Assembly: GCA_023525975.1 (NCBI GenBank)
Contig: CM042027.1
Span: forward strand, 87,328,007 to 87,392,006
Source: Smallanthus sonchifolius
Lineage: Eukaryota; Streptophyta; Magnoliopsida; Asterales; Asteraceae
Reading direction: 5' to 3'
DNA length: 64,000 bases
The notes beneath the pieces are model-generated. The model saw nothing but the letters and a program-made list of their open reading frames with translations. It was not told the DNA's origin and ran no database searches. The translations under genes were made by a program, and so were the position numbers. Positions 45,326-56,609 of this stretch are shown piece by piece (position 1 is the stretch's first letter; every line of letters begins with the position of its first letter).

Positions 45326-47282
45326 ATGGAAGTTCTCCGGTCAATCGAGAACCCTCAAACATACAACAACAATGAGGATCAGGAGCCAAAAGACCCGTAT
45401 CATCTCGCATACATGATCCACTTTCTACTCGGTGCCGGATATTTGATCCCATGGAACGCTTTCATCACAGCCGTCGATTATTTTCAATACCTATACCCTA
45501 ACAAACACATCAACAAGGTGTTCTCCGTCGGATACATGTCGGCAGCCGTCACTGTGCTTTTGACCCTCATGTGTTGGACCCGGTCCAGCCGGATTAAGCT
45601 GCCGTCGGTTCGAACCCGGATGAATATCGGTCAGGGTTTGTTTATTTCGGCTCTCATGGTTGCGCCTGTGACCGATTGGATCGTTCACGGGAAGGAGACC
45701 GCAACGATATCGAATATCGCGTTCGTGGTGCTTGTTTCCGTGGTTATGATCAGTGGCTTAGCTGATGGATTGGTGGGTGGGAGTTTAGTTGGAGCTACCG
45801 GAGAACTCCCCGGACGGTACATGCAGGCTGTTTTCGCCGGCAATGCCACCGCCGGTATGGTATTCGTTTTTAGGGTTTTTATTAGAATTTAACAACTAAT
45901 TTTTTTGTGAAAATGTCAGTTTTTTATAATGTTATTGGTTTGTCCTAAAATCTTTAAAATTTATTTATCTTATTAAAAAAATTTAGCATCTTAATTAATA
46001 TTCACTTTATTTAAACATTTACTCTTACTTTGAATTTCAATTGGTTTAAATTTATTTTTAACAGCCGGGAATTTTTATTAAAACTTAAAAAATAAGCATG
46101 ATATATATAAATATGTTATGTACCAACTACTATCAAAATTAAAATTACATCAATTTGAGCAGTAAACGAACTAAACGTTCAGCGAATTATTCGACGGAAA
46201 ATTTGTTTGCGTTCGTTTATTTAACAAATGAATTAACACGAACAAAAAAAATTCCGTTCTTATAATTAAACAACAAACACGAACAAATGTCGCGTTCGTT
46301 CAATAATGTTCGTGAACGTTCGCTAATTTGTTTGTTAATGTTCGTTTGTTTACCACTAAAATTAAATTACTATATATTCGTTTATTTGCATTTGTATTTG
46401 TTTATGCTCATTTCCTTAACAAACGAACACGAACACAAAATTTCGTTCAGTTATGTGTTCGTGAACCATTCGTGTTCTGATAAAATCTTAACAAACAAAC
46501 ATGACCAACGTCTCGTTCGGTTCATTTACAGCCCTACCAATTACAATACCATTCGTTTAATCAAATTTGCAGGTTTGGTGGTTTCTATATTAAGAATCAT
46601 AACAAAGGCATCCCTTCCCCACACAGAAAAAGGTCTACGAGCAAGCACCCAGATCTACTTCGTCTTCAGTGCACTCATCATCCTTTTATGCGTCATCTGC
46701 ACCAACGTGTTACACAGATTACCGTTAATTCGATACTACCGGAACAGAAAACACCATAATTCCATCCACCATATATCAATCTCATCAAACTTCCAGCAAG
46801 TGGTGTCAAAAATCCGGTGGCTAGTAACCGCAGTGTTTATAACCTACGTGGTTTCGCTCTCAATTTTCCCAGGTTATTTGAGCGAAAACGTTAAATCGGA
46901 TTACTTCAAGGATTGGTATCCTATAATCCTGATTACAACTTTCAATGTTGGTGATTTTATGGGCAAGTGGTTGACCGCAATTTATGTGCCAAAGGGGAGT
47001 AAGGGGACCGTGTGGTGTTGTTTGGCTAGGGTGCTGTTTTATCCGCTTTTTATGGGGTGTATACATGGACCCAAATGGATGCATAGTGAGGTTCCGGTGA
47101 TTGTGTTGACCTTGATGCTTGGTGTGAGCAATGGGTACCTAACTAGTGTGCTTATGATCTTGGCACCAAAGTCGGTTCCGTTTGAGGAAGCTGAGGTGGT
47201 TGGGATCGCTATGGAAACGGGTTTGGTTGTTGGGTTAGTGGTTGGTTCGGCTCTTGGGTGGTTGTGGAACTTTGACCATTGA
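45326..47282 (+). CDS. Equilibrative nucleoside transporter (ENT/SLC29 family)
   Basis: Two exons, 45326-45854 and 46573-47282, joined through a split Gly codon (NATAG-LVVS) to give 412 aa. Start at MEVLRSIEN; an upstream in-frame GTG at 45308 is not needed. ENT features: YHLAYMIHFLLGAGYLIPWNAFITA in the first membrane segment, the conserved GELPGRYMQAVFAGNATAG region, then SILRIITKAS, a large hydrophilic loop (about residues 225-255), YFKDWYPIILITTFNVGDFMGKW, and C-terminal hydrophobic helices. In total 10-11 membrane spans, as in the family. Plant ENTs move nucleosides across the plasma membrane or tonoplast; proton coupling is reported for some. An ENT1/ENT8-like member is likely. The intron holds a decayed hAT MITE. 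No coding defects seen. Confidence 0.93.
46155..46540. mobile_element. hAT-type MITE in the ENT intron
   Basis: Same family as 31988-32592: the left end is near GAGCAGTAAACGAACTAAACG, and the right end in reverse complement is TAGGGCTGTAAATGAACCGA, with GTTCGTTTATTTAACAAATG-type interior. The flanks ATCAATTT and ACCAATTA may be a diverged 8-bp duplication. It is shorter and more decayed than the other copy. Confidence 0.7.
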
Positions 47283-47483
47283 CTTAAATTGGGGTATGAT
47301 ATAAGGAAATAAATGAAAGTTGTTGTTTAGGGTTTTTTTTCTTGTCTTGTCTTGTTTTTTATACACAACCTACACTAATTTGCTTGTCTATGGATTGGCC
47401 GGTTTATGTGGATTTAGATTTATCACTTGGAAACAATATATTAAGAGGTTCTTTGTTATTCAATTTCAATACGACTAACATGA

Positions 47484-47770
47484 TGTTGAAATGCAAGCGG
47501 AAATAAACGCAAGTAAAAACACCTATTAGAAACATCAAATGATTACCGATTACAAGAAGAAAGAAACGAATTACAGGAACAAGGAGAAACCTCCGAATCG
47601 AATTACTCCTCTGGTGAACACTCTAACTGTACTTAACGACTAAACAAGCTGATAACAAGAAAGTTACAAACTATCCTTCAACTATCAAAGGTGACAACTA
47701 ATACCCCTGAACTTATGAGAATATAGAAATGACACTTAGGCCCATGAATGAATTGAAACCACCTATTACA
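47484..47770 (-). repeat. LTR of a Ty1/copia element
   Basis: On the minus strand it begins TGTAATAGGTGGTTTC just after a polypurine tract (ATAAGGTGGAGAT) and ends CTTGCATTTCAACA, giving a 287-bp LTR with TG...CA ends. It is the 3' LTR of the copia remnant to its right. Confidence 0.75.
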
Positions 47771-47785
47771 ATCTCCACCTTATAT

Positions 47786-48440
47786 TCAATTAGCTCCCAC
47801 GTTTAAAAGCTTTAAGCACAACTGAAATTTAGGACCTGGGAACACCCTAGTCATTATATCCAAAGCATTGTCTTTAGTATCTACTTCTTCAACTCTAACT
47901 TCCTTGGCTTGTATCACATCTTTAATAAAATGTAAATGAACATTAGTATGTTTTGTATGCTCATGGTCCACTTGATTCTTGGAAAGATAAATTGCACCTT
48001 GATTAACACACCAAATCACTACATATTCTACACTTACACGCAAATCAGAAACAAATCCCTTTAACCATATTGACTCATTGACTGCCTTAGTCAATGCAAC
48101 ATATTCTGACTCGGTTGTTGTTAAAGCAACAACCTTTTGAAGTGTAGACCTCCAACTAACCAATCCATTTAGTCCCATAAAAGCATAACCAGTAACAGAC
48201 CTTCCTCTATCCAAGTCTTTCACATAATGTGAATCAACACACCCTTTAACCACTAGACTTTGTGAACTGCTACTCCTTCCAAATACCAACCCAATATCTC
48301 TAGTCCCATGTAACTACCTAAATATCCACTTCACTGCTTCCCAATGAACTTTTCCTTGATTTGACAAGTACCTACTAACCAAGCCTACTGCACAGGCCAA
48401 ATCTGGTCTGGTGCAGACCATAATATACATTAGGTTGCCT
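47786..48440 (-). pseudogene. Ty1/copia RNase H-end of pol, 5' truncated
   Basis: On the minus strand, RPDLACAVGLVSRYLSNQGKVHWEAVKWIFR (about 48400-48310) is followed by a stop, then the open frame 48289-47786 with SLVVKGCVDSHYVKDLDRGRS, TGYAFMGLNGLVSWRSTLQK and TTTESEYVALTKAVNESIWL. These are the connection and RNase H regions typical of plant copia elements. The rest of pol, gag and the 5' LTR are missing; sequence beyond 48440 is unrelated. Confidence 0.88.
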
Positions 48441-48822
48441 AAAAAACGTATTTAAAAAAGTAGAAAAAACGTATTTCTATGAAAAAGCCTAAAAAATGTT
48501 TTTATTAACCTAAAAAGGTTAAAATAGTTCACTTAGAAATAAAACGACTAAAATGCCTAATACTTAACAGAAAAAGTAAAAGGGTTAGTGTCATGGACTA
48601 AAATTGTTACAAAAATACAATCTCAGTGGCTGAAATGTTAAAAAAAAGATTTGGACTAAAAGGGTTAAATAGACCAAATCACAGGGGACAAAAGCAAAAT
48701 TTACTCTTATATATAATTAAACGTTTTTAGTCCTATTTATGTATGAAACAATTTAATTTGAGTGTATTTATGTGTTAGGATATATTGAAGAGAAACGAGT
48801 TAAAACGACACAGTTATATAAA
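48441..48822. other. Intergenic DNA
   Basis: AT-rich, no gene; includes short CCTAAAAA-type repeats at 48440-48510. Confidence 0.4.
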
Positions 48823-48949
48823 ATATGAGATAGGGGTGTTCAATATTTGGTTTCAACCCGATTCAGAATGTGGTTTTAACAAAAAAAAAATCAACCCGAA
48901 TAACCCGAGAAACCCACAACCTGACCCGATAAACACCTCTAATATGAGA
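48823..48949. mobile_element. Short hAT-type MITE, TSD ATATGAGA
   Basis: A 111-bp element (48831-48941) with ends TAGGGGTGTTC and, in reverse complement, TAGAGGTGTTT, flanked by perfect ATATGAGA at 48823-48830 and 48942-48949. The interior has AACCCGA/CGGGTT-type words. Fits hAT. Confidence 0.88.
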
Positions 48950-49711
48950 TAAAGAGATACTAATGATTAAAAATTCAAATTTTGAACCACGTTTATGTAA
49001 TGTCCGAGATTTTTTGCCTATCTTTTGCACGTGTTACTAAATAAAAACTCGATTTCGTATTAAAATTATTTCCTTAAAACAATAGGCATAAATTTTAAAT
49101 AAATAATTGAAACATATATATGTATGTATATGTATATGTGAAATTTATTTAAAAGTGTGAATATATCTATAGATACATATATATATATATATATACATAT
49201 ATAGATTCTTAAAACTTTGTAAAGTCATAAATAATATAAATTTATGTTAACTACTTAAAGTTATAACAAATCTTATAAAAATTTATAAGATAAAATCATT
49301 TAAGAAAACTTATTAAATTTTTGATTTTTATAGAAACTCATTTATTTCATCTTTATGAAATCGAGGGACTAAAAATGTCATTTATCAAAACTTATTTTAA
49401 ACTAAAACACATGGTTTTGAAAATAGCCTCAAACTTCATGGACCTGTTCCGTATTAAACCCAAACACCCGAAACCCAGAAAATCAGTCATAGGTTCGAGT
49501 CCCGCCACACCATTTTTTTCACCCTTTTTCCTCCGATAATGCGAATCCCGTCCGGATTCGATGAACCTCGGGTTCATCTCGCGCATGCGACCCAACCCCG
49601 ATGCCCATCAATGCCCGATTTCAACCACAGTCACGCGTGGATTCGAATTCAAATCCATTTGGCCCAACCACCATCTCCCTAACCGTTTTCACATTAATTG
49701 GCAAAATTGAC

Positions 49712-49719
49712 TATAAATA
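49712..49719 (+). promoter_or_regulatory. LTR TATA box
   Basis: TATAAATA in the 5' LTR, with an identical copy at 57325-57332 in the 3' LTR. The surrounding 200 bp is GC-richer and highly conserved between the LTRs, as expected for the promoter. Confidence 0.7.
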
Positions 49720-51439
49720 CCAACTGGAACTCGTTGGCAACACCTCATACCTCAGTTTCTCAGATTAACACCTGCATTTGCCGTTTGAAGCTCACGACCA
49801 CCGACTCTCAACCCATACTCATTCTCATTCGATTCTACACCATTTCAGGTAAATTTTGAGTCATTAGGTTCGTTTTCTCTTGAAGATCGAAAGCCCTCTG
49901 TTTAATTTCATTAACAGAGGGCAAATCGATGTATATTTGGCCAATCTTGATTCTAGGGTTCATACAGTTTGGGGCTCGATTCGGGATTCTGTTTAAGTAT
50001 TTGATTTTCCATGTATTACACTAACGAGACCCGTAGTCGGGCGGTTAGTGTGTGTGTGTGTGTGCCTCGACCCGGTCAGTGACCCGGGTTCGAGTCTGTG
50101 TAGCCCAGTTTTGCCATTTTATTTTTTTTGTAGACCTTTTTAAAACAGTTTTATACTAATAACTTTTATAAATTCTGTGATACTTTTATAAACTTGAATT
50201 CGAATTTTATTTACACTTTTTATATTCTATGATATTTTAATTAATTAAATTTAGTTAAAACTTATAAGAATAAATTCCTTAAAAATAGTTTTAAACACTT
50301 GAACACTATAAAAATACTTATAAACTTTATGAAAACTTTCATAGTAATCGGAAATTTATTTGGGATCTAATTTGTTATAAACAGATTTATTTAAAACTTT
50401 AAAGTAATCATTTAATTTCTTTTTAAAACAGAAATTTTATATAAATATTTATAAAATCAGAAGTTTTTATAAAACTTTCATAGTTACTTAGAAAACAGAA
50501 ACCTATAAATTTTTACAAAAAAATTATACATATTTAATTCAAGACTTGTATATTTATTTAAGATAAATATACTTTTAATAAACTTATACACTTTAATAGA
50601 AGCAACAAAAATATATATATATACTTTAAACAAATTCCTTTTTAAACAAATATGTTTAAACTTACTATTTATTTGAACTTAACATTTTTTTAACTAAAAG
50701 TTGGTTTAATAATTACTTAATACTTAAATGCTTTAATAAATCATAAAATGATTTATATTGATTATTTTCAATTAGAAATATTTGCCGTTGTAGATAATTA
50801 TTTATTCTTAATAATTATGCACTCTCAAAATGGTTATTTTGAAACCTTAACCATTATTTATTCTTGAACTAATAGTTATCGTTATATATCTTTTAAATGA
50901 TTATTATTAATCCATAATAATTATTTATTCTTTAAATAATTATTATTAGACTTTAATAATTATTTAATCTTTCACTTAACTATTATTACCACGCTACTTC
51001 CAAATATTTAGAAAAACTATTTTATTAATATTACTTAACTTGTGTAATAGATAATTACAAAGTCTTTTAAATAATTATTGTGAGTAATAATTATTATGAA
51101 CTTATTAAACTTGATATTCAAGCCTTGTATTTGAAACTTCAATCTAAACTTTGCAAACCCAAACATTTCCGTCTCCCATTTGGAACCCTAGTCAATCTTG
51201 AAATCCTAGATCCTTGCCATAGACTTGTAGATCATACTTAAACTCTAGACTTATATTCTTAGGCTTATCGTGAGGATATTCTCCCTCCAAGTCTTGCAAA
51301 TACTTATCTGTGTCGGATACTATTCATCATCCAAGTGAGTATACTTAGTCCCTTTTTCCTTTCTATACTTTTGGGGAGCATACACTGCTAATTGTTAGAT
51401 TACTGTTAGATTTATTTTACTTTATTACTCATTAATTTT

Positions 51440-51615
51440 ATTTATATTTTTATCTTTTTCTTTCAAATGGAGCCGGGGGTCTAAACGGGAGCAGCCTCTC
51501 TATCCCTTGGGATAGGGGTAAGGTTTGCCCTCATCACACCCTCCCCAGACCCTACTAATAGCGTTAGCTATGTGTGGGATTATACTGGGTACGTTTGGTT
51601 TGGTTTGGTTTACTT
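51440..51615 (+). mobile_element. SINE-like 3' segment inside the 5' LTR
   Basis: GGAGCAGCCTCTCTATCCCT followed by GGGGTAAGGTTTGC, CACCCTCCCCAGACCC and GTGGGATTATACTGGGTACG resembles a tail sequence common in plant short retroposons (Au-SINE-like, from memory). It lies in the part absent from the 3' LTR. No A tail or target duplication was recognised. Confidence 0.5.
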
Positions 51616-52301
51616 TTGGGGTGAAACATGTTCAAAACTTTAAACTTATACAATTCTTGTACAACTATGACTAGATGCTTATTCTTATGTTAAACTTGAG
51701 ACTTGTATGCTTAGATTAAACTTAAAATTAGCACATTCATTAACTTTGATCAAGCCTATAGTAACAATGATAGATCTATTGTATTTGACCAATCCACCTT
51801 GATTGATTGACCCCTTCGGGGGGGAGCCCTTGGTGATTGTTACTGAATTAAACTTTAAACTTGAGACTTGAGACTTATAAGGGTAACCTGCGGGTTATGC
51901 CTAAACTTGGTTGGAGGGTTGAAGTGCACAATGTTTAAGATACTTGTTCTCATACTTACATTATAGAATGCATATATCATAGTGAATTGTAATTCTTCTC
52001 AAATACTTGTTAAACTGTGTCAAAACCTTTGTATCTCACCAACTATTTTGTAGTTGACAGATTCTTTCACATGTTTCAGGTTCTACAACATGAGACTTTA
52101 TCGTGATCACATAGGATGCTTGGACCTAGAATGCTTAATCAATTAGACTTGTATTCTTGCTATGTATTTGATTTATTCTTTGTATTGAACCTTTGAATCT
52201 ATTTATTAATGAAATATTGAAACTTTAATAGTCAACCTTGTGCTATTAAACAACTGCGTCCGCCCCGACGTATAATCCGTCGTCGGTTGGGGTGTGACAG
52301 A

Positions 52302-52315
52302 TTTGTATCAGAGCC
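52302..52315 (+). other. Primer-binding site
   Basis: TTTGTATCAGAGCC, next to the 5' LTR, matches the initiator tRNA-Met site (usual TGGTATCAGAGC) with one change. Confidence 0.85.
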
Positions 52316-53632
52316 TTGGTTATAGGGAATTAGGTTATTAGACACATGAACTAGACTATAACTTAGGAGACCCAAACATGAGTTATCTCATGTCCTTTAC
52401 TAGGAATTCTCTCCTCATTCTATTCTTAAATCTTATACGTAAACGCTTGAAGATTCTACGATTCTACTTACCTTTGTACTACATCGAGGACACGTTCTTA
52501 GGCTTTAAGTCTAAGCCACCACTAAACTCTCGTCAAGAATATTTAAGTTCTAGATAATGTGTGAGAACTTGTGCGGACCGGAAGGGTGGATACCTGTATT
52601 CTGGGAAGTTCTGTCAAGGAAAGCATTTCGTACAAATCCAAATCAACCGTTGGACTCGTATGCTTTCCTGTGAATTCTTGGGATGAGTATCCACTTATAG
52701 GAATGCACGACTTCTCTAAACATTAGTGAGCTTAGATCTTTCTTGATATGTCAAAGTACTCACTTAGTGATATGCACTAAATGAGTGCCATCTCAAATAT
52801 TTTACGCTTCATAAATTCATGATTCAAAAAAAAAAAATTTCCTCTGTAACCTTTATTCTATGATTCTTAAGTCCCGTCTTGTCACATGACAGCATGCTTA
52901 CTCGTCATGACCTGAAGGAGTTACCCTCAAGGAGAAATTCTTACGAGATTATACTTAAAAACTACATACATAAACTTATATTTATAGATACTACACAATA
53001 AACTTTGTGATCGTTATAATACAACCCTTAACACTATGTATTACTTTACAAATTCTACTATAAACTTCATTATTCTATAAACTTGGCACATAAGGGGAAA
53101 CTCTTGTGTCTCATTTCATTTTTCGTCACTCAAGCAAACTTCATTTTATGACTAACTCAAAACTTTGTTACACTTTTAAAACTCAAAACCTTCATACGTC
53201 CTTAAAACTTACGCATCACCGTTCCTGTAAACAAAACTTAACGTCTTTTAAAATCCAAAATACATTAACAAGGAAATTTGTAACCTAAGTAATTTCCTTG
53301 TAGAGGAAGAAGAACAAACAAGCTCCACGTTTAAAGACTCTAAGCCCACAATGAACCTTGACATAGCACCATAAACCCAAACATCGGTGACAACAACTGA
53401 GAGAAGTTGTAGGCCCATGAGGAGGTTCTGGCTAGGGAAATAGGGTACTTAAGTGAGTCCTTGTGACCACCCCTTTCTTTCGGAAATCTTCCTCGTTAGC
53501 CCATCAACTTCCAATTAAAACTATTTTTGAAAATATTACTGTGATAACTCAGTATTATGTATAAAAAAACTTTTGAATATATTTGATCAACTTACTTACA
53601 ACCTTTCTTTCTACTCTCCCTCTTGCTAGGTA
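52316..53632 (+). other. Non-coding leader of the non-autonomous element
   Basis: 1.3 kb between PBS and ORF, AT-rich, no frame above about 60 codons. May hold packaging or dimerisation signals; none can be named. Confidence 0.5.
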
Positions 53633-54208
53633 ATGGACTCCTACTCACACTCTTCACCAGTGTATCGTCCAAGAGGAGAGTCCGACCGCGAAGAGAGTAA
53701 CGAGTCACCGGTGTATCAACCAAGTCTTTATCCTAATGCACGGGCAAGAGCTGAACTCAACACCAACTGGACCAGAAACCATAGGACATCACCACCGAGG
53801 AATCCCTATCAACCGCCTCATCTTCACCACCGGTTCTCATCGCCACCAAGGGACCCGTACCTAGCACCTACCCCTACCCTAAGGGCTAGGCATGCCGGAG
53901 TACCTGTCATGGCAATGGGGATCCCGGTGTCTAACATTCCTAGGTTTCTGGAAACCGAAGAATTTATGAGGAGGGAGATTGAGCATAGGGCACGGAACGA
54001 CCTGTTAAACCAAAGGATCAACGACCTGGCCAATCAAATCTGGATCCAGGAAGAAAAGATCGTAACTTTGGAGGAAGACAGAGAAATCCTTGAGCACCGT
54101 ACCGAAACCACTAGAGCGGAGGCTAGGTTTGCTATCCGGGTAACCCTAGCAGTACTTGTGATAGTATTAGTCTGTTTCTTAGTGGAGAGCTATCTAAGGC
54201 GTGCATGA
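53633..54208 (+). CDS. Predicted tail-anchored coiled-coil protein of the retrotransposon
   Basis: 191 aa, no known family recognised. N-terminal third is rich in Ser, Pro, Tyr and Arg (SPVYRPRGESDREESNESPV, then PPRNPY repeats). Residues about 118-162 are a heptad-like helix (LLNQRINDLANQIWIQEEKI, then EEDREILEHRTE). Residues about 166-187 are a strong membrane segment (VTLAVLVIVLVCFLVESYL), ending in RRA, a topology like tail-anchored proteins. No Cys-His knuckle and no protease. It is the only coding capacity of the element and sits between PBS and the 3' region, like the extra ORF of the nested gypsy at 18155, which lacks the membrane segment. Intact frame and biased composition argue that it is a real gene. 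Function unknown; an envelope-like or membrane-docking role is speculation. Confidence 0.7.
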   Translation: MDSYSHSSPVYRPRGESDREESNESPVYQPSLYPNARARAELNTNWTRNHRTSPPRNPYQPPHLHHRFSSPPRDPYLAPTPTLRARHAGVPVMAMGIPVSNIPRFLETEEFMRREIEHRARNDLLNQRINDLANQIWIQEEKIVTLEEDREILEHRTETTRAEARFAIRVTLAVLVIVLVCFLVESYLRRA

Positions 54209-56598
54209 AACCCCTATTTTCCTTAATTTTAATTTTCCGTTTAATGACGAATGTCTTATGTAAGGGCTAGAAGTCCCAATTTTGAAACGTTTAATGAAAG
54301 TTATTTTGAAATTTCATCTTGTCATCACCCACTAGTTTAACTTTCTCTTCATCACTACAAACTTAACACTTCTTACCCAAACACTTTCGTCAAGAGTAAC
54401 TCACGAGATAATTAACAACGTTACATTAAACTATAAAAATCCTAAGTGACACACGCACACTTGAAGAATAAACTTTGAAACAAACCTTCTAATTCGTAAG
54501 CACTCTTTTAAAACAACACGACTTACGAACCACTGCCGTGATCAACTATGATCCTTACCCTTTATATAAACTTCACACTTCTAAACTTGACCAACTTTTC
54601 GTTTGACGATCATACGTACCTTTTCATAAGTCTTACTTATACTATTTATCAATGTCCAACTCGTCATTTTTAAACATCTTAATCACACTTTATATAAAAG
54701 AAAACTATATCTGCTGTTATGAATCAAGATAAATCATTTGTAAACACACTATCATAAACCTTATCGAAACTTTTCCCGTTACCCTATGCTTGGAGACTTT
54801 CCTCATTCAACTCTTGTCACGTAAAAGACTTACTATAAATCACAACGGGAACTAAAAGCTTAAATACACGTTGCTAAAACATTAAACTTTGTATACACCA
54901 CTATAAGGTCGAAGACTTTTGAGTCATGTAAAACGTGTACAAATACTCAATCCCGTATTCTTAAAACTAAACATGATCAATAAAGGATCATGTAAAGTTT
55001 AATACTGAAACTTGAAACTCAATTGACTTATCCTATTTTCAAACTTATACTAGGATTCTTAGTCTTGAAAAACTATGCATGGCCATCTTAACCAAACCCT
55101 ATAAGACTTGATAAACGTACATTCCATATACGAGAAAACTTAACTCTTGATACTAGACACTAGCAGGAAGGAGGACATTACTCTCTTTAGCAGAGTACAT
55201 CCCCTGACTCCTATCTAAACCAAACATCGGGATTCACAAATCTTCTGGACAACTCGAATCTTCTGTGAGAAAGCGTATAACGGTTAATCCTGTTCCAAAC
55301 GCTGTCCCATACCTCTCTTAAACACTAGAGCATTTAGATAACCGCTTTATACTCAAAACGTAATCGTATACTTCTATACACTGAAGCTAAACTAAGAGAC
55401 TTTAAGCTATTCTATGTTTGACGTATTCTTGTTCAAACACAATTTAAACTATTCTATGTTTGATATATTCTTGATCAAACACAATTTAAACTATTCTATG
55501 TTTGACGTATTCTTGATTCAAACACAATTCGAGCTACCCCATGTTTGACGTATTCTTGTTCAAACATGATGAACGTATGAGACTTTAAACTACTCCATGT
55601 TTGACGTATTCTTGATCAAACATGATGAACGTATGAGACTTTAAACTACTCCATGTTTGACGTATTCTTGTTCAAACATGATGAACGTATAAGACTCTAA
55701 GCTACTCCATGTTTGACGTATGCTTGTTCAAACACGATGGACATATAAGACTTTAAACTATTCCATGTTTGATGTATGCTTATTCAAACATGATGAACGT
55801 ATAAGAATTTTTAACTACTCAAGGTCTGATGTATTCTTGATCAAACCCGAGGAAAGCGTAAAGACTTTAAACTACTCAATGATTGAAGTATTCTTAATCA
55901 ATCACGGGGAAACTTTGAAACTCTAAACCTTGTCACACTCCTCTCTCTTTAATCATTGAATGACGTTTCTCTCTAAGGGACTCGTTAATCAATAATCACT
56001 CTTATGTGGAAACTTTAGTCATGAGTTAAACAAATCCTTGTACTCTTTCTTGATCCACACACAAACGGAAGGACCTATGCGGACTATGCGACGATTTAAA
56101 TGCTTGCGGGTGCACACGTAAGTATGAAAATCAGCGTATGGGAAGACATAGTAAACTCTGTCGTGTGCTATGATCTAAGACCTATCGTAAGAGGTAGCCA
56201 CGGAACTTAGGTACCGTAGTAAATCCTTAGACGTATTAGTCTACAAACTCAGATCATTAAACTATCATCGAATCCATTCTGAGTGACGCATCTCACGTAA
56301 AACCTTGAATGAAAATTCATCAGTTATCCTCTCAAATACATTTCTGGAAACAAATCTTCATATATTTCAATGAAACTATATGCTTCTTAGGTAAACTCTT
56401 GGCAACCATATGCTTTCAAAACTTAGAAACTCAAGCAAAATCTTATTCCTACAGATACCTCCTCTTTGGAAATCTACACGTAACCCGTGGTTTACTTGGG
56501 AACGTGAAGTACTTTTCTCTGTATCCTTGCACGTATCATAAACTTAAATCTTGAAAACAGAAACCTTCTACTTTAATTTCGGGACGAAATTTACTAAA
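54209..56598 (+). other. Non-coding 3' internal region of the element
   Basis: 2.4 kb with no gag or pol similarity and only short frames. It contains the tandem array at 55405-55925 and ends with TTTCGGGACGAAATT and the polypurine tract. Confidence 0.6.
55405..55925 (+). repeat. Tandem array, about 55-57-bp units
   Basis: About nine units built on ATGTTTGACGTATTCTTGTT, CAAACATGATGAACGTAT and GACTTTAAACTACTCC, diverging toward the 3' end. The frame at 55720-55926 is a translation of the array. Arrays between pol and the 3' LTR are known from Tat/Ogre-type gypsy elements. Confidence 0.8.
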
Positions 56599-56609
56599 GT
56601 AGGGGAGAC
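56599..56609 (+). other. Polypurine tract
   Basis: GTAGGGGAGAC immediately upstream of the 3' LTR, the primer for plus-strand synthesis. Confidence 0.8.

Larger units (their letters stand above)
48996..52299 (+). repeat. 5' LTR (3304 bp)
   Basis: TGTAATGTCCGAG...GGGGTGTGACA. Within it: a B-box-like GGTTCGAGTCCC at about 49492-49503, a TATA box TATAAATA at 49712-49719 that probably starts transcription near 49745, a perfect 10-bp-stem hairpin at 49893-49922, a tRNA-like B box at 50081-50097, and a long AT-rich part. It has about 240 bp (51378-51617) that LTR 2 lacks. Confidence 0.92.

Noticed and set aside
55720..55926. 68-codon frame
   Set aside because: Translation of the tandem array in the retroelement.
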